Assembly (NCBI RefSeq): GCF_030766935.1
Contig: NZ_JASERL010000009.1
Span: 1-64,000 of the forward strand
Direction of reading: 5' to 3'
From: Streptomyces sp. KL109B
Lineage (GTDB): Bacteria > Actinomycetota > Actinomycetes > Streptomycetales > Streptomycetaceae
Length of the DNA stretch: 64,000 bases
Part shown: positions 23,431 to 31,810 of the stretch, piece after piece
How positions within the stretch are numbered: position 1 is the stretch's first letter
Layout: the number at the start of each line of letters is the position of its first letter
Translations under genes and position numbers: made by a program
Notes under the pieces: generated by a model
Told to the model about the DNA's origin: nothing
The model's input: only the letters and a program-made list of their open reading frames with translations
Databases searched by the model: none

Positions 23431-24225
23431 CTACGCGGCGGCTTCCTGCTCGGCCGCGAACAGGCCCCAGAGATGGTTGTAGAGCTCGGAGAACTCGGGT
23501 GACTCGACGAGGGAGCCGATCTGGCGCGGCCGCTCGAAGGGGACCTGGATGACACGGCGGATGGTGCCGGGGCCCTGGGACATCACGATGACCTCGTCGG
23601 CCAGGTAGAGAGCTTCGTTGAGGTCATGTGTCACGAAGATCAGGGTCCCGTTCTGCTCCTGCCAGATGTTGAGCAGCTCCTGCTGGAGCCGGAGCCGGGT
23701 GATGGCGTCGAGCGGCCCGAACGGCTCGTCCATCAGCACGATGGACGGGTTGTAGATCAGCGCCCGCGCGATCGCGCAGCGCTTTTGCATGCCGCCCGAC
23801 AGCTCCCGCGGGAAGTGGTCCTCGAAGCCGGTCAGGCCGACGAGCTCGACCCACTCGGCGATGCGCGCCTCGCGTTCGTCCTTGGGCACCTTGCGGAACT
23901 TGAGGGCCAGGCCGATGTTGGCCCGGACACTCAGCCAGGGCAGCAGGTGCGACTGCTGAGTCACGTACGCCGCATCGGAGTTGACCGTGGTGACGGGCTC
24001 GCCGGCGTAGTGAAGCCGTCCTTGCGTGGGTGTGAGCAGTCCGGCGGCCAGGTTGAGGATGGTGCTCTTGCCGCAGCCGCTGGGGCCGATCACGGCGACG
24101 ACCTTGCCGCGATCGACCTTGAACGACACGTCCTCGATCGCCGGCCGGTGCGTACCGGGGAACTGCAGGGTCACGCCCTCGAGACGGAGTGCCTCGGGGT
24201 GGAGATTGCGCTGTGTGGTCGACAT
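23431..24225 (-). CDS. ABC transporter ATPase, nitrate/sulfonate type (SsuB/TauB family)
   Basis: The ATG at 24225 has GGAGA six bases upstream; extending further upstream adds residues with no ribosome site. The 264 residues carry Walker A GPSGCGKST, Q-loop TQQSHLLPWL, signature LSGGMQKRCAIARAL, Walker B IVLMDEPF and switch His THDLNEAL. The length and the short C-terminus (no TOBE domain) are those of the SsuB/TauB/NrtD group. It is the first gene of the leftward series; the matching binding protein and permease lie about 12 kb further on (9794-11727), the only such components in the window. An operator-like palindrome sits 116 bp upstream of the start. Confidence 0.9.
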   Translation of the reverse strand: MSTTQRNLHPEALRLEGVTLQFPGTHRPAIEDVSFKVDRGKVVAVIGPSGCGKSTILNLAAGLLTPTQGRLHYAGEPVTTVNSDAAYVTQQSHLLPWLSVRANIGLALKFRKVPKDEREARIAEWVELVGLTGFEDHFPRELSGGMQKRCAIARALIYNPSIVLMDEPFGPLDAITRLRLQQELLNIWQEQNGTLIFVTHDLNEALYLADEVIVMSQGPGTIRRVIQVPFERPRQIGSLVESPEFSELYNHLWGLFAAEQEAAA

Positions 24226-24340
24226 GTCTGTCTCCTCGGCCTCCTCCTCGCGGAGGACTGAAGCGGGGCCGTGCGCTCGCGCCTGTGGCGGCGGTGTCAT
24301 GGGTGGACTCAATCGGCGGTGACACTCTGCGTCACTCGGA

Positions 24341-24351
24341 TTGTCCAACAA
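24341..24351. promoter_or_regulatory. operator candidate A, TTGT-CCA-ACAA
   Basis: Perfect 4+4 inverted repeat TTGTCCAACAA, fitting the TNGTNNNACNA consensus known for FadR/FCD GntR regulators. It lies 116 bp upstream of the ATPase that heads the long leftward operon, which itself contains a GntR/FCD gene. Confidence 0.6.
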
Positions 24352-24484
24352 CTTTCAACGGGAACGTAGCACCGTCGTGGGGGTGGCACAAGAAGTCGCA
24401 AGGAAATGGGGTGCATTCACAGGAAGCCCAAGGGTTCACCAGGGGGAACTGTTCGACAAAATGGCCGCGGGGGGGTGGGTGGGT

Positions 24485-25705
24485 TCAGCGGCGTGTGCGG
24501 CCGCCCAGCGAGCGCGGCAGCACGGCCAGGCCGACACCCACCGCGGCGAGCCCACCGGCGAGCAGGGCCCAGCGGGCACCCCAGGACGCCCCGATGGCGC
24601 CGACGGCGGGAGCGCCGATGACGGAACCGCCCAGCCAGCCGATGGACCACACCGACAGCACACGTCCGCGCATGCGCGGCGCGGCCGCCAGCTGCATCAG
24701 GGTCTTGGCCGACGAGTTGAAGGTGATCGAGGCGGAGCCGACGAACACGAGAAGGACCAGGGCCACGGGCAGTGTCGGTGCCAGTGCCGCCGCACAGATC
24801 ACGGCTCCCCACAGAACCGCCGACACCGACAGGGACCGGGTGTCGATCCGGCGCCGGCGCATGGCCAGCAGCCCGCCGGCCACCCCGCCCAGGCTCATCA
24901 CCGCCATCGCCGTCCCGTAGCCGACCGGGCCCGCGCGGAACACCGAAGTGGTCAGCAACGGCAGGCTCACCGGAAACTCCCAGGTGAGGATGCCGGTCAC
25001 GTACACCATCACCATGGGGTACAGCAGTTCCGGTGTGCGTCGGATGTGGGCGAGCCCCGCGCGGATCTGCCCCGCCCCGCGGTCCTCGGGTTCCGCCGGA
25101 TGCATCTCACCCGGCCGCAGTCCGAGCAGGCTCAGGATGACGGCAAGGAACGAAAGGGTGTCCAGGGCGAAGCACGGGGCGGCGCCAAGCGTCGCCAGTA
25201 CGGATCCGGCGATGCCGGGGCCCGCCAGCTTGGCCGTGTTGATGAACGTCGAGTTGATCGCGATGGCATTGGCCAGATGGTCCGCGTCGACGAGTTCACC
25301 GATCAGCTTCTGGCGTGCGGGGTTGTCGAAGACGTTCGTCAGTCCGAGCGCGAGCATGACCAGGACGAGCAGCGGCAGCGTGACCCGATGGGTCCAGGCC
25401 AGCACGGTCAGCAGGGCGGCCAGGACGCCGAAGCAGATCTGGGTGATCAGCAGCAGCCGGCGGGTGTTGTGCCGGTCGACCACGAGACCGCCCCAGACAC
25501 CGAGCAGCAGGACCGGCAGATACCGGGCCCCGGTCACGATGCCGAGCATCGTCCCGCTGTGGGTGAGTTCCAGGGTCAGCCAGCCGATGGCGATGTTCTG
25601 CATCCAGTTGCCGACCACCGAGGTGAACTGTCCGATCGAGAACAGCCGGTAGTTCCGGATGCGCAGCGAGGCGAAGGTGCCCGGACGGCCGGCGGCCGGT
25701 GTCAC
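24485..25705 (-). CDS. MFS transporter (MFS_3/EntS-like family)
   Basis: The start is a GTG at 25705 (VTPAAGRPGTFASLRIRNYR), eight bases after the binding-protein stop; a TTG overlapping that stop is also possible. The 406 residues have about twelve hydrophobic segments and the MFS_3/EntS hallmarks FASLRIRNYRLFSIGQFTS, SVVGNWMQNIAIGWL, GVWGGLVVDRHNTRRLLLIT and DNPARQKLIGELVDADHLAN. Such proteins mostly export siderophores or other small molecules. It is the last gene of the leftward unit that begins with the truncated Pht5-like gene, so it may export an intermediate or a toxic analogue. Substrate unknown. Confidence 0.83.
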   Translation of the reverse strand: MTPAAGRPGTFASLRIRNYRLFSIGQFTSVVGNWMQNIAIGWLTLELTHSGTMLGIVTGARYLPVLLLGVWGGLVVDRHNTRRLLLITQICFGVLAALLTVLAWTHRVTLPLLVLVMLALGLTNVFDNPARQKLIGELVDADHLANAIAINSTFINTAKLAGPGIAGSVLATLGAAPCFALDTLSFLAVILSLLGLRPGEMHPAEPEDRGAGQIRAGLAHIRRTPELLYPMVMVYVTGILTWEFPVSLPLLTTSVFRAGPVGYGTAMAVMSLGGVAGGLLAMRRRRIDTRSLSVSAVLWGAVICAAALAPTLPVALVLLVFVGSASITFNSSAKTLMQLAAAPRMRGRVLSVWSIGWLGGSVIGAPAVGAIGASWGARWALLAGGLAAVGVGLAVLPRSLGGRTRR

Positions 25706-25710
25706 CTCGG

Positions 25711-26796
25711 TCAACCGATGTCCGTGCCCAGCGACTTCTCCCCCTTGGGGAAGAAGGAGGTCAGGCGGTTGTACTCGTCGAGCGTCGCGGTCGGGTACCA
25801 CGTGAGCCCGGCCTTGCAGATCGCCGCGAGGACCGGGGTGGCGTCCGGGTTCGAGCAGTCCGTCTTCGCCGGGATCCGTGAGTTGTACGTCTTCGCGAGG
25901 GCCTGCTGCGCCGTGTCGGAAGAGAGGAACGAGGTCAACAGAGCGGCGGCAGCCGGGTGTTCGGCGCCCTTGGGGACGTACAGGTACGACTCGTTGGCGT
26001 TGGTGGGGGAGAGCGGTGCCACCTCGACGGGCGCGCCCTTCTTCTTCGCCTCCAGCACGAGGTTGATGAGGCTGGTGCCGATGCTCACCTCGCCCGACTC
26101 GACGGGTGCCTCGGTCTGCGTGGTGTTCGGTGCGTAGTGCGGTTTCTGGGCGGCGAACTTCTTCGCCCACTCAAGTGCCTTCGTCTGGCCCAGGTCCGGG
26201 TCCAGGTCCCAGGCGGTCAGGAACGAGGCACGTGACTCGGCCGACACCTTGCCGCCGGACCAGCGCGGGTCGAGCAGGTCGTCCCAGGTCCTCGGCACGT
26301 CGGCCGGCTTGACCTTGTCGGTGTTGTACGCCCACACCTTCGGGACCGCCCAGATGTAGACGAGCCCCTTGTCGAGGATGTTCTCCTTGCCGATGCCGTA
26401 CCGCGACCAGTCGATGTCGTCGGCCATGTCGGCGGACGGGCCGACGGTGAGTCCGCCGGCGTTGGCCACGTCGACCGAGACCTTCCCCGCGGCCTGCTCC
26501 ATCCTGAGCTGGCTGACCTGGTCGGGGGCCTTGGTGTTGGTGTACTTGACCTTGATGCCGGGGTACTTCTTCTCGAACAGGTCGATCGCGGGCTGCATCT
26601 GCGCCTGCGGCTTGGGCGCCGACCACTCGACCTCGCCCTCCCGCCCGGCCTGCTTCACCAGCGCGGTCATCGACTTCGGGAGATCAGCGCCCTCCACCTT
26701 CGCGCCGCAGCCGGTCATGCAGGCCGCGGCGACCAGGACGGTGCCCGCGGCGAAGGTGCGGCGCCGGCGATGTCCACGCATCCCTGGCGGCCTCAT
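25711..26796 (-). CDS. ABC transporter binding lipoprotein, Fe3+/polyamine type (SBP_bac_6-like), copy 1
   Basis: The ATG at 26796 overlaps the amidohydrolase stop (ATGA). The 361-residue precursor has a basic signal (MRGHRRRRTFAAGTVLVA) and lipobox ACMTGC (Cys near residue 29). The mature protein shows IDLFEKKYPGIKVKYTNTKA, PKVWAYNTDKVKPADVPRTW, DLLDPRWSGGKVSAESRASF and YVPKGAEHPAAAALLTSFLS, the pattern of FbpA/PotD-like binding proteins. It is strongly similar to the protein at 28923-29993 (for example DDLLDPRWSGG and EHPAAAALLTSFLSSD/PHPAAAALLTSFLSSD). No permease is next to this copy, so it probably feeds the shared double permease at 30027-31805. Confidence 0.87.
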   Translation of the reverse strand: MRPPGMRGHRRRRTFAAGTVLVAAACMTGCGAKVEGADLPKSMTALVKQAGREGEVEWSAPKPQAQMQPAIDLFEKKYPGIKVKYTNTKAPDQVSQLRMEQAAGKVSVDVANAGGLTVGPSADMADDIDWSRYGIGKENILDKGLVYIWAVPKVWAYNTDKVKPADVPRTWDDLLDPRWSGGKVSAESRASFLTAWDLDPDLGQTKALEWAKKFAAQKPHYAPNTTQTEAPVESGEVSIGTSLINLVLEAKKKGAPVEVAPLSPTNANESYLYVPKGAEHPAAAALLTSFLSSDTAQQALAKTYNSRIPAKTDCSNPDATPVLAAICKAGLTWYPTATLDEYNRLTSFFPKGEKSLGTDIG

Positions 26797-27659
26797 CGGG
26801 TGACCGCGGACGCGTTGAAGACGCGGGCGGCATTGCCACCCAGTACCTTCGCGAGCTCGTCCGGTGCCATCCAGGACAAGTGGCCCTCGATCCAGTCGCG
26901 CAGCTCTCGCAGAGTGCCCTCGGACGCCGGGAAGTTCGACCCCCACATGAGACGGTCGGTGCCGAAGGCGGCGGCGAGACGGCGCAGCACCTCGGGCACG
27001 TCGACCTCCGGGTCGCCGCCCAGGCGGTTCAGGGCCGGGGGCGTGATCTTGAGATGGACGCCGGGGAACCGCGCGAGCTGCCCGAGTTCGGCGAGCCGCG
27101 GATAGTCGGCCCCGCCACTGGCGTCGGGCCGCCCGGCGTGGTCGAGCAGCACGGTCAACGTCGGACGGGTGTCGAGGACCTGGGCGAGCTTGCCGGCGTC
27201 CTTGGAGTGCATCTGGACGCACACCGGCACACCGCGGCTCTCCACGTAGTCCCATACGGCGCCCATGCGTTCGTCCGAGATCCCGGAGCCCGGTGTGGGT
27301 ACCTTCGTGGTGCCGTCGGACACCCGGATGCGGACGCCGCTGAATCCGCGCTCCTCGATCCAGTGCTGGAGGTCCGGCACCGCCGAGTCGGACAGGAAGT
27401 CGACCGCGCACACCCCCACCAGACGGTCGGGGTGCCTGGCCAGGGCGTCGGCAGCGTACCGGTTGTCGAAACCGTAGACCGTCGACGCGTGGACGAGGGC
27501 GGCGCGTTCCACGCCTGCCTCGTCGAGGTGACGGATCAGGCCGGAGACATCAACGGGGCGGGACTGCGACCACTGCGACCGTGTTCCGCCGAGCGGTGCC
27601 ACCGGGTAGGCGTCCGTGTCGCTCGACATGGCATGGGTGTGGGTGTCGAAATAGTGCAT
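26793..27659 (-). CDS. amidohydrolase (Amidohydro_2 family), copy 2
   Basis: The ATG at 27659 follows GAGGAGC by five to six bases; the TTG just before it is less likely. The 288 residues contain metal motif DTHTHAM (5-11), YPVAPLGGTRSQWSQSRPVD, GVRIRVSDGTTKVPTPG, PVCVQMHSKDAGK, LTVLLDHAGRPDASG, GVHLKITPPALNRLGGDP, RLMWGSNFPASEGTLRELRD and the terminal VLGGNAARVFN. It is a paralogue of the enzyme at 14040-14900 and shares its layout and conserved His and Asp positions. The two neighbours are the half-length Pht5-like gene (43 bp upstream) and the binding protein (overlap). Probably hydrolyses a lactone or decarboxylates within the same pathway. Confidence 0.82.
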   Translation of the reverse strand: MHYFDTHTHAMSSDTDAYPVAPLGGTRSQWSQSRPVDVSGLIRHLDEAGVERAALVHASTVYGFDNRYAADALARHPDRLVGVCAVDFLSDSAVPDLQHWIEERGFSGVRIRVSDGTTKVPTPGSGISDERMGAVWDYVESRGVPVCVQMHSKDAGKLAQVLDTRPTLTVLLDHAGRPDASGGADYPRLAELGQLARFPGVHLKITPPALNRLGGDPEVDVPEVLRRLAAAFGTDRLMWGSNFPASEGTLRELRDWIEGHLSWMAPDELAKVLGGNAARVFNASAVTR

Positions 27660-27702
27660 CAATGCTCCTCAGCGGGTGCGGAAGTGTGCCGCGCGGGGCG
27701 GG

Positions 27703-28266
27703 TCAGACCCGGCCCACGTGGCGGTCGAAGTCGGCGGAGCGGGCCCCCATGACCACGGCGGAGACATCTCCCCGGCGCAGCGCGTCCACCAGTTTCACGG
27801 TGGTGCGCTCCACGTTGGGTGGCTCGGGCGCGCCGTCGACATGTGCGCCCTCCGTGGTCACCCATGTCACGTCCTCGGACCGCACACCGTAGGTGTCTCT
27901 GAGCACGCCCCGTACCCACAGGCCTGTCGTCTGACTGTAGGCCCGCACACCTACGCGCTTTCCGCGCAGGTCCTGGGGTCGCAGCCGGCCCTCGCCGCCC
28001 CATACGGAGATCGAGCGGTGGTGGAAGTTGCCGTGCAGCACCACGGGCAGGGCGGCGATCGGCACACCGGCCTCGACCGCCTGCAGCAGGGTGGCGACGG
28101 CCAGTTCGGAGACGTCGTAGCGCTGCTCGCGGACCATCGGAGCGAACGCCCGGTGGATCGGTTCGACCTCGGGGAGGTCGAGTGTGCAGCCCGGGATCCG
28201 GACGGTGCCGTCCAGCAGTGGCTCGGTGTGCGGGTAGCGGCGCAGTGCCACGGTCAGGCGGGTCAT
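27703..28266 (-). CDS. half-length Pht5-like protein, copy 4
   Basis: Only 187 residues long against about 300 for the other copies. The N-terminal lobe is complete and well conserved: VALRRYPHTEPLLDGTVR, HRAFAPMVREQRYDVSELAV, GNFHHRSISVWGG, GKRVGVRAYSQTTGLWVRGV, LRDTYGVRSEDVTWVTTEGA. It ends RRGDVSAVVMGARSADFDRH shortly before a TGA, where the others continue into the second lobe (the xxIxPxNH segment). No remnant of the missing part is visible between the stop and the amidohydrolase start at 27659. It is either a truncated gene in decay or a one-lobe variant. As first gene of its unit, with an operator 93 bp upstream, it is presumably still expressed. Confidence 0.72.
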   Translation of the reverse strand: MTRLTVALRRYPHTEPLLDGTVRIPGCTLDLPEVEPIHRAFAPMVREQRYDVSELAVATLLQAVEAGVPIAALPVVLHGNFHHRSISVWGGEGRLRPQDLRGKRVGVRAYSQTTGLWVRGVLRDTYGVRSEDVTWVTTEGAHVDGAPEPPNVERTTVKLVDALRRGDVSAVVMGARSADFDRHVGRV

Positions 28267-28358
28267 CGGGCGTGCTGACCGGGGCTGCGCCGAGGCCTGA
28301 AGTCTCGTGGGTGACAGTGGAGTTGACTCCTCATGCTGGTTCCCCTCGTCGAGCTTGT

Positions 28359-28369
28359 TTGTTGCACAA
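28359..28369. promoter_or_regulatory. operator candidate B, TTGT-TGC-ACAA
   Basis: TTGTTGCACAA lies 93 bp upstream of the leftward half-length Pht5-like gene, inside the 656-bp divergent intergenic region 28267-28922. It has the same half-sites and 3-bp spacer as the other four candidates. Confidence 0.6.
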
Positions 28370-28530
28370 TGCTGGGAAGCTAACAGCGGTTTTGGTCGCT
28401 GGACAAGGCTGCCGGATGAGAATCGTCAAACAATCCGTGGCATCCGGTGATGTCGGGCCGTGTCATGTGTGCGAGTGCTCGCGTGGGTGGGACCGGCGGT
28501 GGTCGCGGACGGCCGAGGTGACACCTGCAC

Positions 28531-28555
28531 CGCCTCATTGTCTAACAATGAGGCG
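28531..28555. promoter_or_regulatory. operator candidate C, extended perfect palindrome around TTGT-CTA-ACAA
   Basis: The core TTGTCTAACAA (28538-28548) sits in a perfect inverted repeat with 11-bp arms (CGCCTCATTGT and ACAATGAGGCG) and a 3-bp spacer. This is the most symmetrical of the five sites and lies centrally in the divergent region. Apart from sites B, C and D, 28267-28922 holds no gene I can support. Confidence 0.65.
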
Positions 28556-28671
28556 GGTTTGGTACCTGGTGAGGGGCCTCGGGCTCGCTCCGAAGGTGGG
28601 TGCAAAGGCCGAGCGTGCGGGATTTTGCTGTGGCAGGGTTCACGGCGCGCGGAGCCGGTGCTACGGTCCAT

Positions 28672-28684
28672 TTTGTTTAACAAA
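28672..28684. promoter_or_regulatory. operator candidate D, TTTGT-TTA-ACAAA
   Basis: TTTGTTTAACAAA is a perfect 5+5 palindrome, 238 bp upstream of the rightward binding-protein gene at 28923. A weak -10-like TACGGT lies a few bases upstream, so bound regulator would block the start of transcription; promoter placement is tentative. Confidence 0.6.
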
Positions 28685-28922
28685 GCGCTTGAGCCGCGTG
28701 TGGCTGTCTGGCCAGTCTCCCCAGCGCCGTTCCCCGCCCTGTCCCGGGCGTGGCCTTTCGGTGGCGTTCGTCGCACACCCCGGACGCCGACGAGGTGAGT
28801 CGCCCTCGGCGCACTCGGCCGCAACGAATCCAAGCCCCCCCCCGAGCGGCGGGCTGCTCAGTGCGCACAACGACAGGTGCCCAGCGGGACGTTGGGTGCC
28901 CACCCCTGAGGAGGGGATGACG

Positions 28923-29993
28923 ATGAGCCACCACGGGAAGGGCCGGGTGGCGGCCGTGGCGCTCACGCTGCTGCTGACGGCCGCCGCGACCGGCTGCGGG
29001 ACCACGGCCGAGAGTGCCGAACTCCCCTCGTCGAGGGCTGCCCTGGTCAAGCAGGCCAAGCAGGAGGGCGAGGTCGAGTGGGCCTCGTGGAATCCAGAAG
29101 CGCAGATGCAGCCCGCCATCGAGCTGTTCGAGAAGCGGTACCCCGGCATCAAGGTCAAGTACACCAATATCAAGGCGCCTGACCAGGTGAGCCGGCTCAG
29201 ACTGGAGCAGGCCGCCAAGAAGGTGTCCATCGACGTGGCGAACGCCGGCGGACTCACCATGACTCCCGCGGTCGGACTCGCCGGCGACGTCGACTGGACG
29301 AAGTACGGCATCGACGCGAAGAACGTCTTCGCCAAGAACTTCGTCTACGTGTGGGCCACCCCCAAGGTGTGGGCGTACAACACCGAGAAGGTCAAACCCT
29401 CCGACGTGCCGAAGAGTTGGGACGACCTGCTGGACCCACGGTGGTCCGGCGGCGAGATCTCGGCCGAGTCACGCGCCTCGTTCATGTCCGTGTGGGACCT
29501 CGACGACTCGATGGGGGAGAAGAAGGCGCTCGCCTGGTCCCAGAAGTTCGCGGCGCTGAAGCCGCACTACTCGCCGAACGTCACCCAGGCCGAATCGCCC
29601 ATCGAGACGGGCGAGGTGAGCATCGGCACCAGCCTGGCCAGCCTCGTGCTCGCCGCGAAGAGCAAGGGCGCCCCCGTCGCCATCGCCCCCATCTCGCCGA
29701 CCAGCGCCAGTGAGTCGTACCTCTACGTCCCGAAGGGAGCCCCGCACCCGGCCGCCGCGGCGCTCCTCACCTCGTTCCTGTCGTCCGACGCGGCCCAGAA
29801 ACTGCTCGCGAAGAGCTACAACTCCCGGATTCCGGTGAACACCGACTGCTCGGACCCGGGCGACACCGCCGTCCTTCAGGCGCTGTGCAAGGCGGACTTG
29901 AAGTGGTACGGCACCACGACCCTCCAGAAGTACAACAAGCTCTCCGAGTTCTATCCGAAGGTGGAGAAGGAATTCGGGACAGATGTGGGCTAG
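28923..29993 (+). CDS. ABC transporter binding lipoprotein, Fe3+/polyamine type, copy 2
   Basis: I choose the ATG at 28923 because GGAGG ends eight bases before it; the ATG at 28917 is too close. The 356-residue precursor has a lipoprotein signal (VAALTLLLTAAATGC-like; the lipobox is AATGC) and mature motifs ELFEKRYPGIKVKYTNIKAP, TPKVWAYNTEKVKPSDVPKS, DDLLDPRWSGGEISAESRAS and YVPKGAPHPAAAALLTSFLS. It parallels the copy at 25711-26796 along its entire length. It leads the unit with the double permease (33 bp downstream) and ATPase. Organic acids, phosphonates, iron complexes and polyamines are all transported by this family; context points to a carboxylate. Confidence 0.88.
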   Translation: MSHHGKGRVAAVALTLLLTAAATGCGTTAESAELPSSRAALVKQAKQEGEVEWASWNPEAQMQPAIELFEKRYPGIKVKYTNIKAPDQVSRLRLEQAAKKVSIDVANAGGLTMTPAVGLAGDVDWTKYGIDAKNVFAKNFVYVWATPKVWAYNTEKVKPSDVPKSWDDLLDPRWSGGEISAESRASFMSVWDLDDSMGEKKALAWSQKFAALKPHYSPNVTQAESPIETGEVSIGTSLASLVLAAKSKGAPVAIAPISPTSASESYLYVPKGAPHPAAAALLTSFLSSDAAQKLLAKSYNSRIPVNTDCSDPGDTAVLQALCKADLKWYGTTTLQKYNKLSEFYPKVEKEFGTDVG

Positions 29994-30026
29994 GTGCATG
30001 ATCACGTCCAGAATCGGAGGTCCGCG

Positions 30027-31805
30027 ATGGCCCTGAAAACCGAAGAAGTACCAGATACGCCGCCTGCGGAAGCTCCCACGGGCCCGGAGGTCCGTCCCGA
30101 ATCACGAGCCGCGAAGGTGTCATCGGCAGCGGGCATGCTGCTGAACCTGGCCATGGTCGTCCTGGTGGGATATCTCGTCCTGTTCCCCCTGGCGATCCTG
30201 ATCTACAGCAGCCTGAAACCGTCCACCATCGACCTCCCCTTCGAGGTCCCCGGCTTTTCGCTCGACAATTACCAGTACGTCTTCGAGTCCAGCCGACTCG
30301 GGTCGGTGACACTCAACACCGTTCTGTACGTGGTCGGTTCACTCCTCGTCGCCCTGGTGCTCAGCCTGTCGCTCGCCTACCTCTTCGAGCGCACGGACAT
30401 TCCTGGTCGCCGCTTCCTGAGCCCGCTGGCGCTGGCACCGATGGCGGTTCCGGTCACCGTGATGGCGATCGCCTGGGCGCTGGTGGCCAACCCGGCCAAC
30501 GGCCCACTGGCCATCATCATCCGCAAACTCATCGGTGTGCAGATCGACATCTATTCCATACCGGGGATGATCCTGGTGATGGGCATCTTCGGGGTGCCCA
30601 GTATGTACCTGATGATCGCGCCGGCCTTCGCACGCCTCAACCCCGAGCTTGAAGAGGCCGCCGCCGCTGTGGGTGCGCCCCTGCGGCGCCGACTGCGCCT
30701 GATCGTGCTGCCGCTCGTGGCCCCGGCCGTGTCGGCCGCCGGGATTCTGCTCATCGTGGTGGCGCTCGAAGGCTTCGCGATTCCGGCGCTCCTCGGACTG
30801 CCGGACAAGATCTTCGTGTTCAGCAGTCTCATCCAGTACTCGCTGCAGCCGCCCGGCGGCATCCCCAACTACGGCCAGGCGTGTACGTACGGTGTTCTCA
30901 TCCTCGCCGTGTCGCTCGTGCTGCTCTTCGTGTACCGGCGGCGCGTGCGCGACACACACCGCTTCCGCGTCGTGGTCGGCAAGGGATACCGGCAGACCCG
31001 CGTCGGACTCGGGCGCTGGCGGATCCCGGTGTTCGTCCTCGTGTGCGTCTACATGTTCATCGGTATCGTGCTGCCCATCCTGGCGCTGCTGTGGACGAGC
31101 TTCTCGCCGTACACCCGACCCATCACCTGGTCGGGATTCGAGTCGATGACCTTCGCCAACTACAGCCATCTGCTGGACATCCCTGACATCGGGAAGATCC
31201 TTCTGAACACGGCAGAGGTGGTACTGGTCACCGCGACGGTCACCACGGCGATGTCGGTGTGGATCGCGGTTGCGGCCGCGCGACGCCAATTCCCCGGCAG
31301 CACCCTGCTGTTCGAGACGCAGTTCGCGGTCTTCGGCATCCCCAGCGTCGTCCTCGGCGCCGCCGTCCTCTTCCTCTACCTGTTCGTGCCCATCCCCATC
31401 TACGGCACCGTATGGATCATCGTCGTGGCACTCGTGACCCGATTCCTCCCCCGGGGATCGCGCATGGTGCAGACGGCACTGTTGCAGCTGGACGACGGAC
31501 TGATCGAAGCGGCCCGTGTCACCGGAGCGAGCCCGTTCACCGTGACACGGACCGTGCTGCTGCCGCTGCTGCGGCCGACACTGTGGAAGACCTGGCTGTG
31601 GGTCTTCGCGCACGCTCTGGGTGAGCTCCCGATCGCGCTGCTGCTGACCAGTTCGGACAACCGCACCCTGGTGGTCGTCCTGTGGGACACGTTCACCTCC
31701 AGCGTCGACAACCCGACGGCGAGCGCACTGGCCGTGGTGCTCGTAGTGATCTCGACCGCGGCCGTGTGGCTGGTCAACAGGCGCAGCACGGTGAAGGAGG
31801 CATGA
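30027..31805 (+). CDS. ABC transporter permease with two fused membrane domains (FbpB type)
   Basis: The ATG at 30027 has CGGAGG six bases upstream. The 592 residues contain about twelve membrane helices and two copies of the permease domain with an EAA-type loop in each half: LEEAAAAVGAPLRRRLRLIV (about residue 210) and LIEAARVTGASPFTVTRTVL (about residue 490). The fused arrangement is that of iron(III)/thiamine/putrescine-like importers (FbpB, ThiP). A cytoplasmic N-terminal tail (about 35 residues, Pro/Glu rich) precedes the first helix. It lies between binding protein and ATPase, with stop and next start region overlapping near 31802-31811. It probably serves both binding-protein paralogues. 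Confidence 0.9.
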   Translation: MALKTEEVPDTPPAEAPTGPEVRPESRAAKVSSAAGMLLNLAMVVLVGYLVLFPLAILIYSSLKPSTIDLPFEVPGFSLDNYQYVFESSRLGSVTLNTVLYVVGSLLVALVLSLSLAYLFERTDIPGRRFLSPLALAPMAVPVTVMAIAWALVANPANGPLAIIIRKLIGVQIDIYSIPGMILVMGIFGVPSMYLMIAPAFARLNPELEEAAAAVGAPLRRRLRLIVLPLVAPAVSAAGILLIVVALEGFAIPALLGLPDKIFVFSSLIQYSLQPPGGIPNYGQACTYGVLILAVSLVLLFVYRRRVRDTHRFRVVVGKGYRQTRVGLGRWRIPVFVLVCVYMFIGIVLPILALLWTSFSPYTRPITWSGFESMTFANYSHLLDIPDIGKILLNTAEVVLVTATVTTAMSVWIAVAAARRQFPGSTLLFETQFAVFGIPSVVLGAAVLFLYLFVPIPIYGTVWIIVVALVTRFLPRGSRMVQTALLQLDDGLIEAARVTGASPFTVTRTVLLPLLRPTLWKTWLWVFAHALGELPIALLLTSSDNRTLVVVLWDTFTSSVDNPTASALAVVLVVISTAAVWLVNRRSTVKEA

Positions 31806-31810
31806 GAGAG

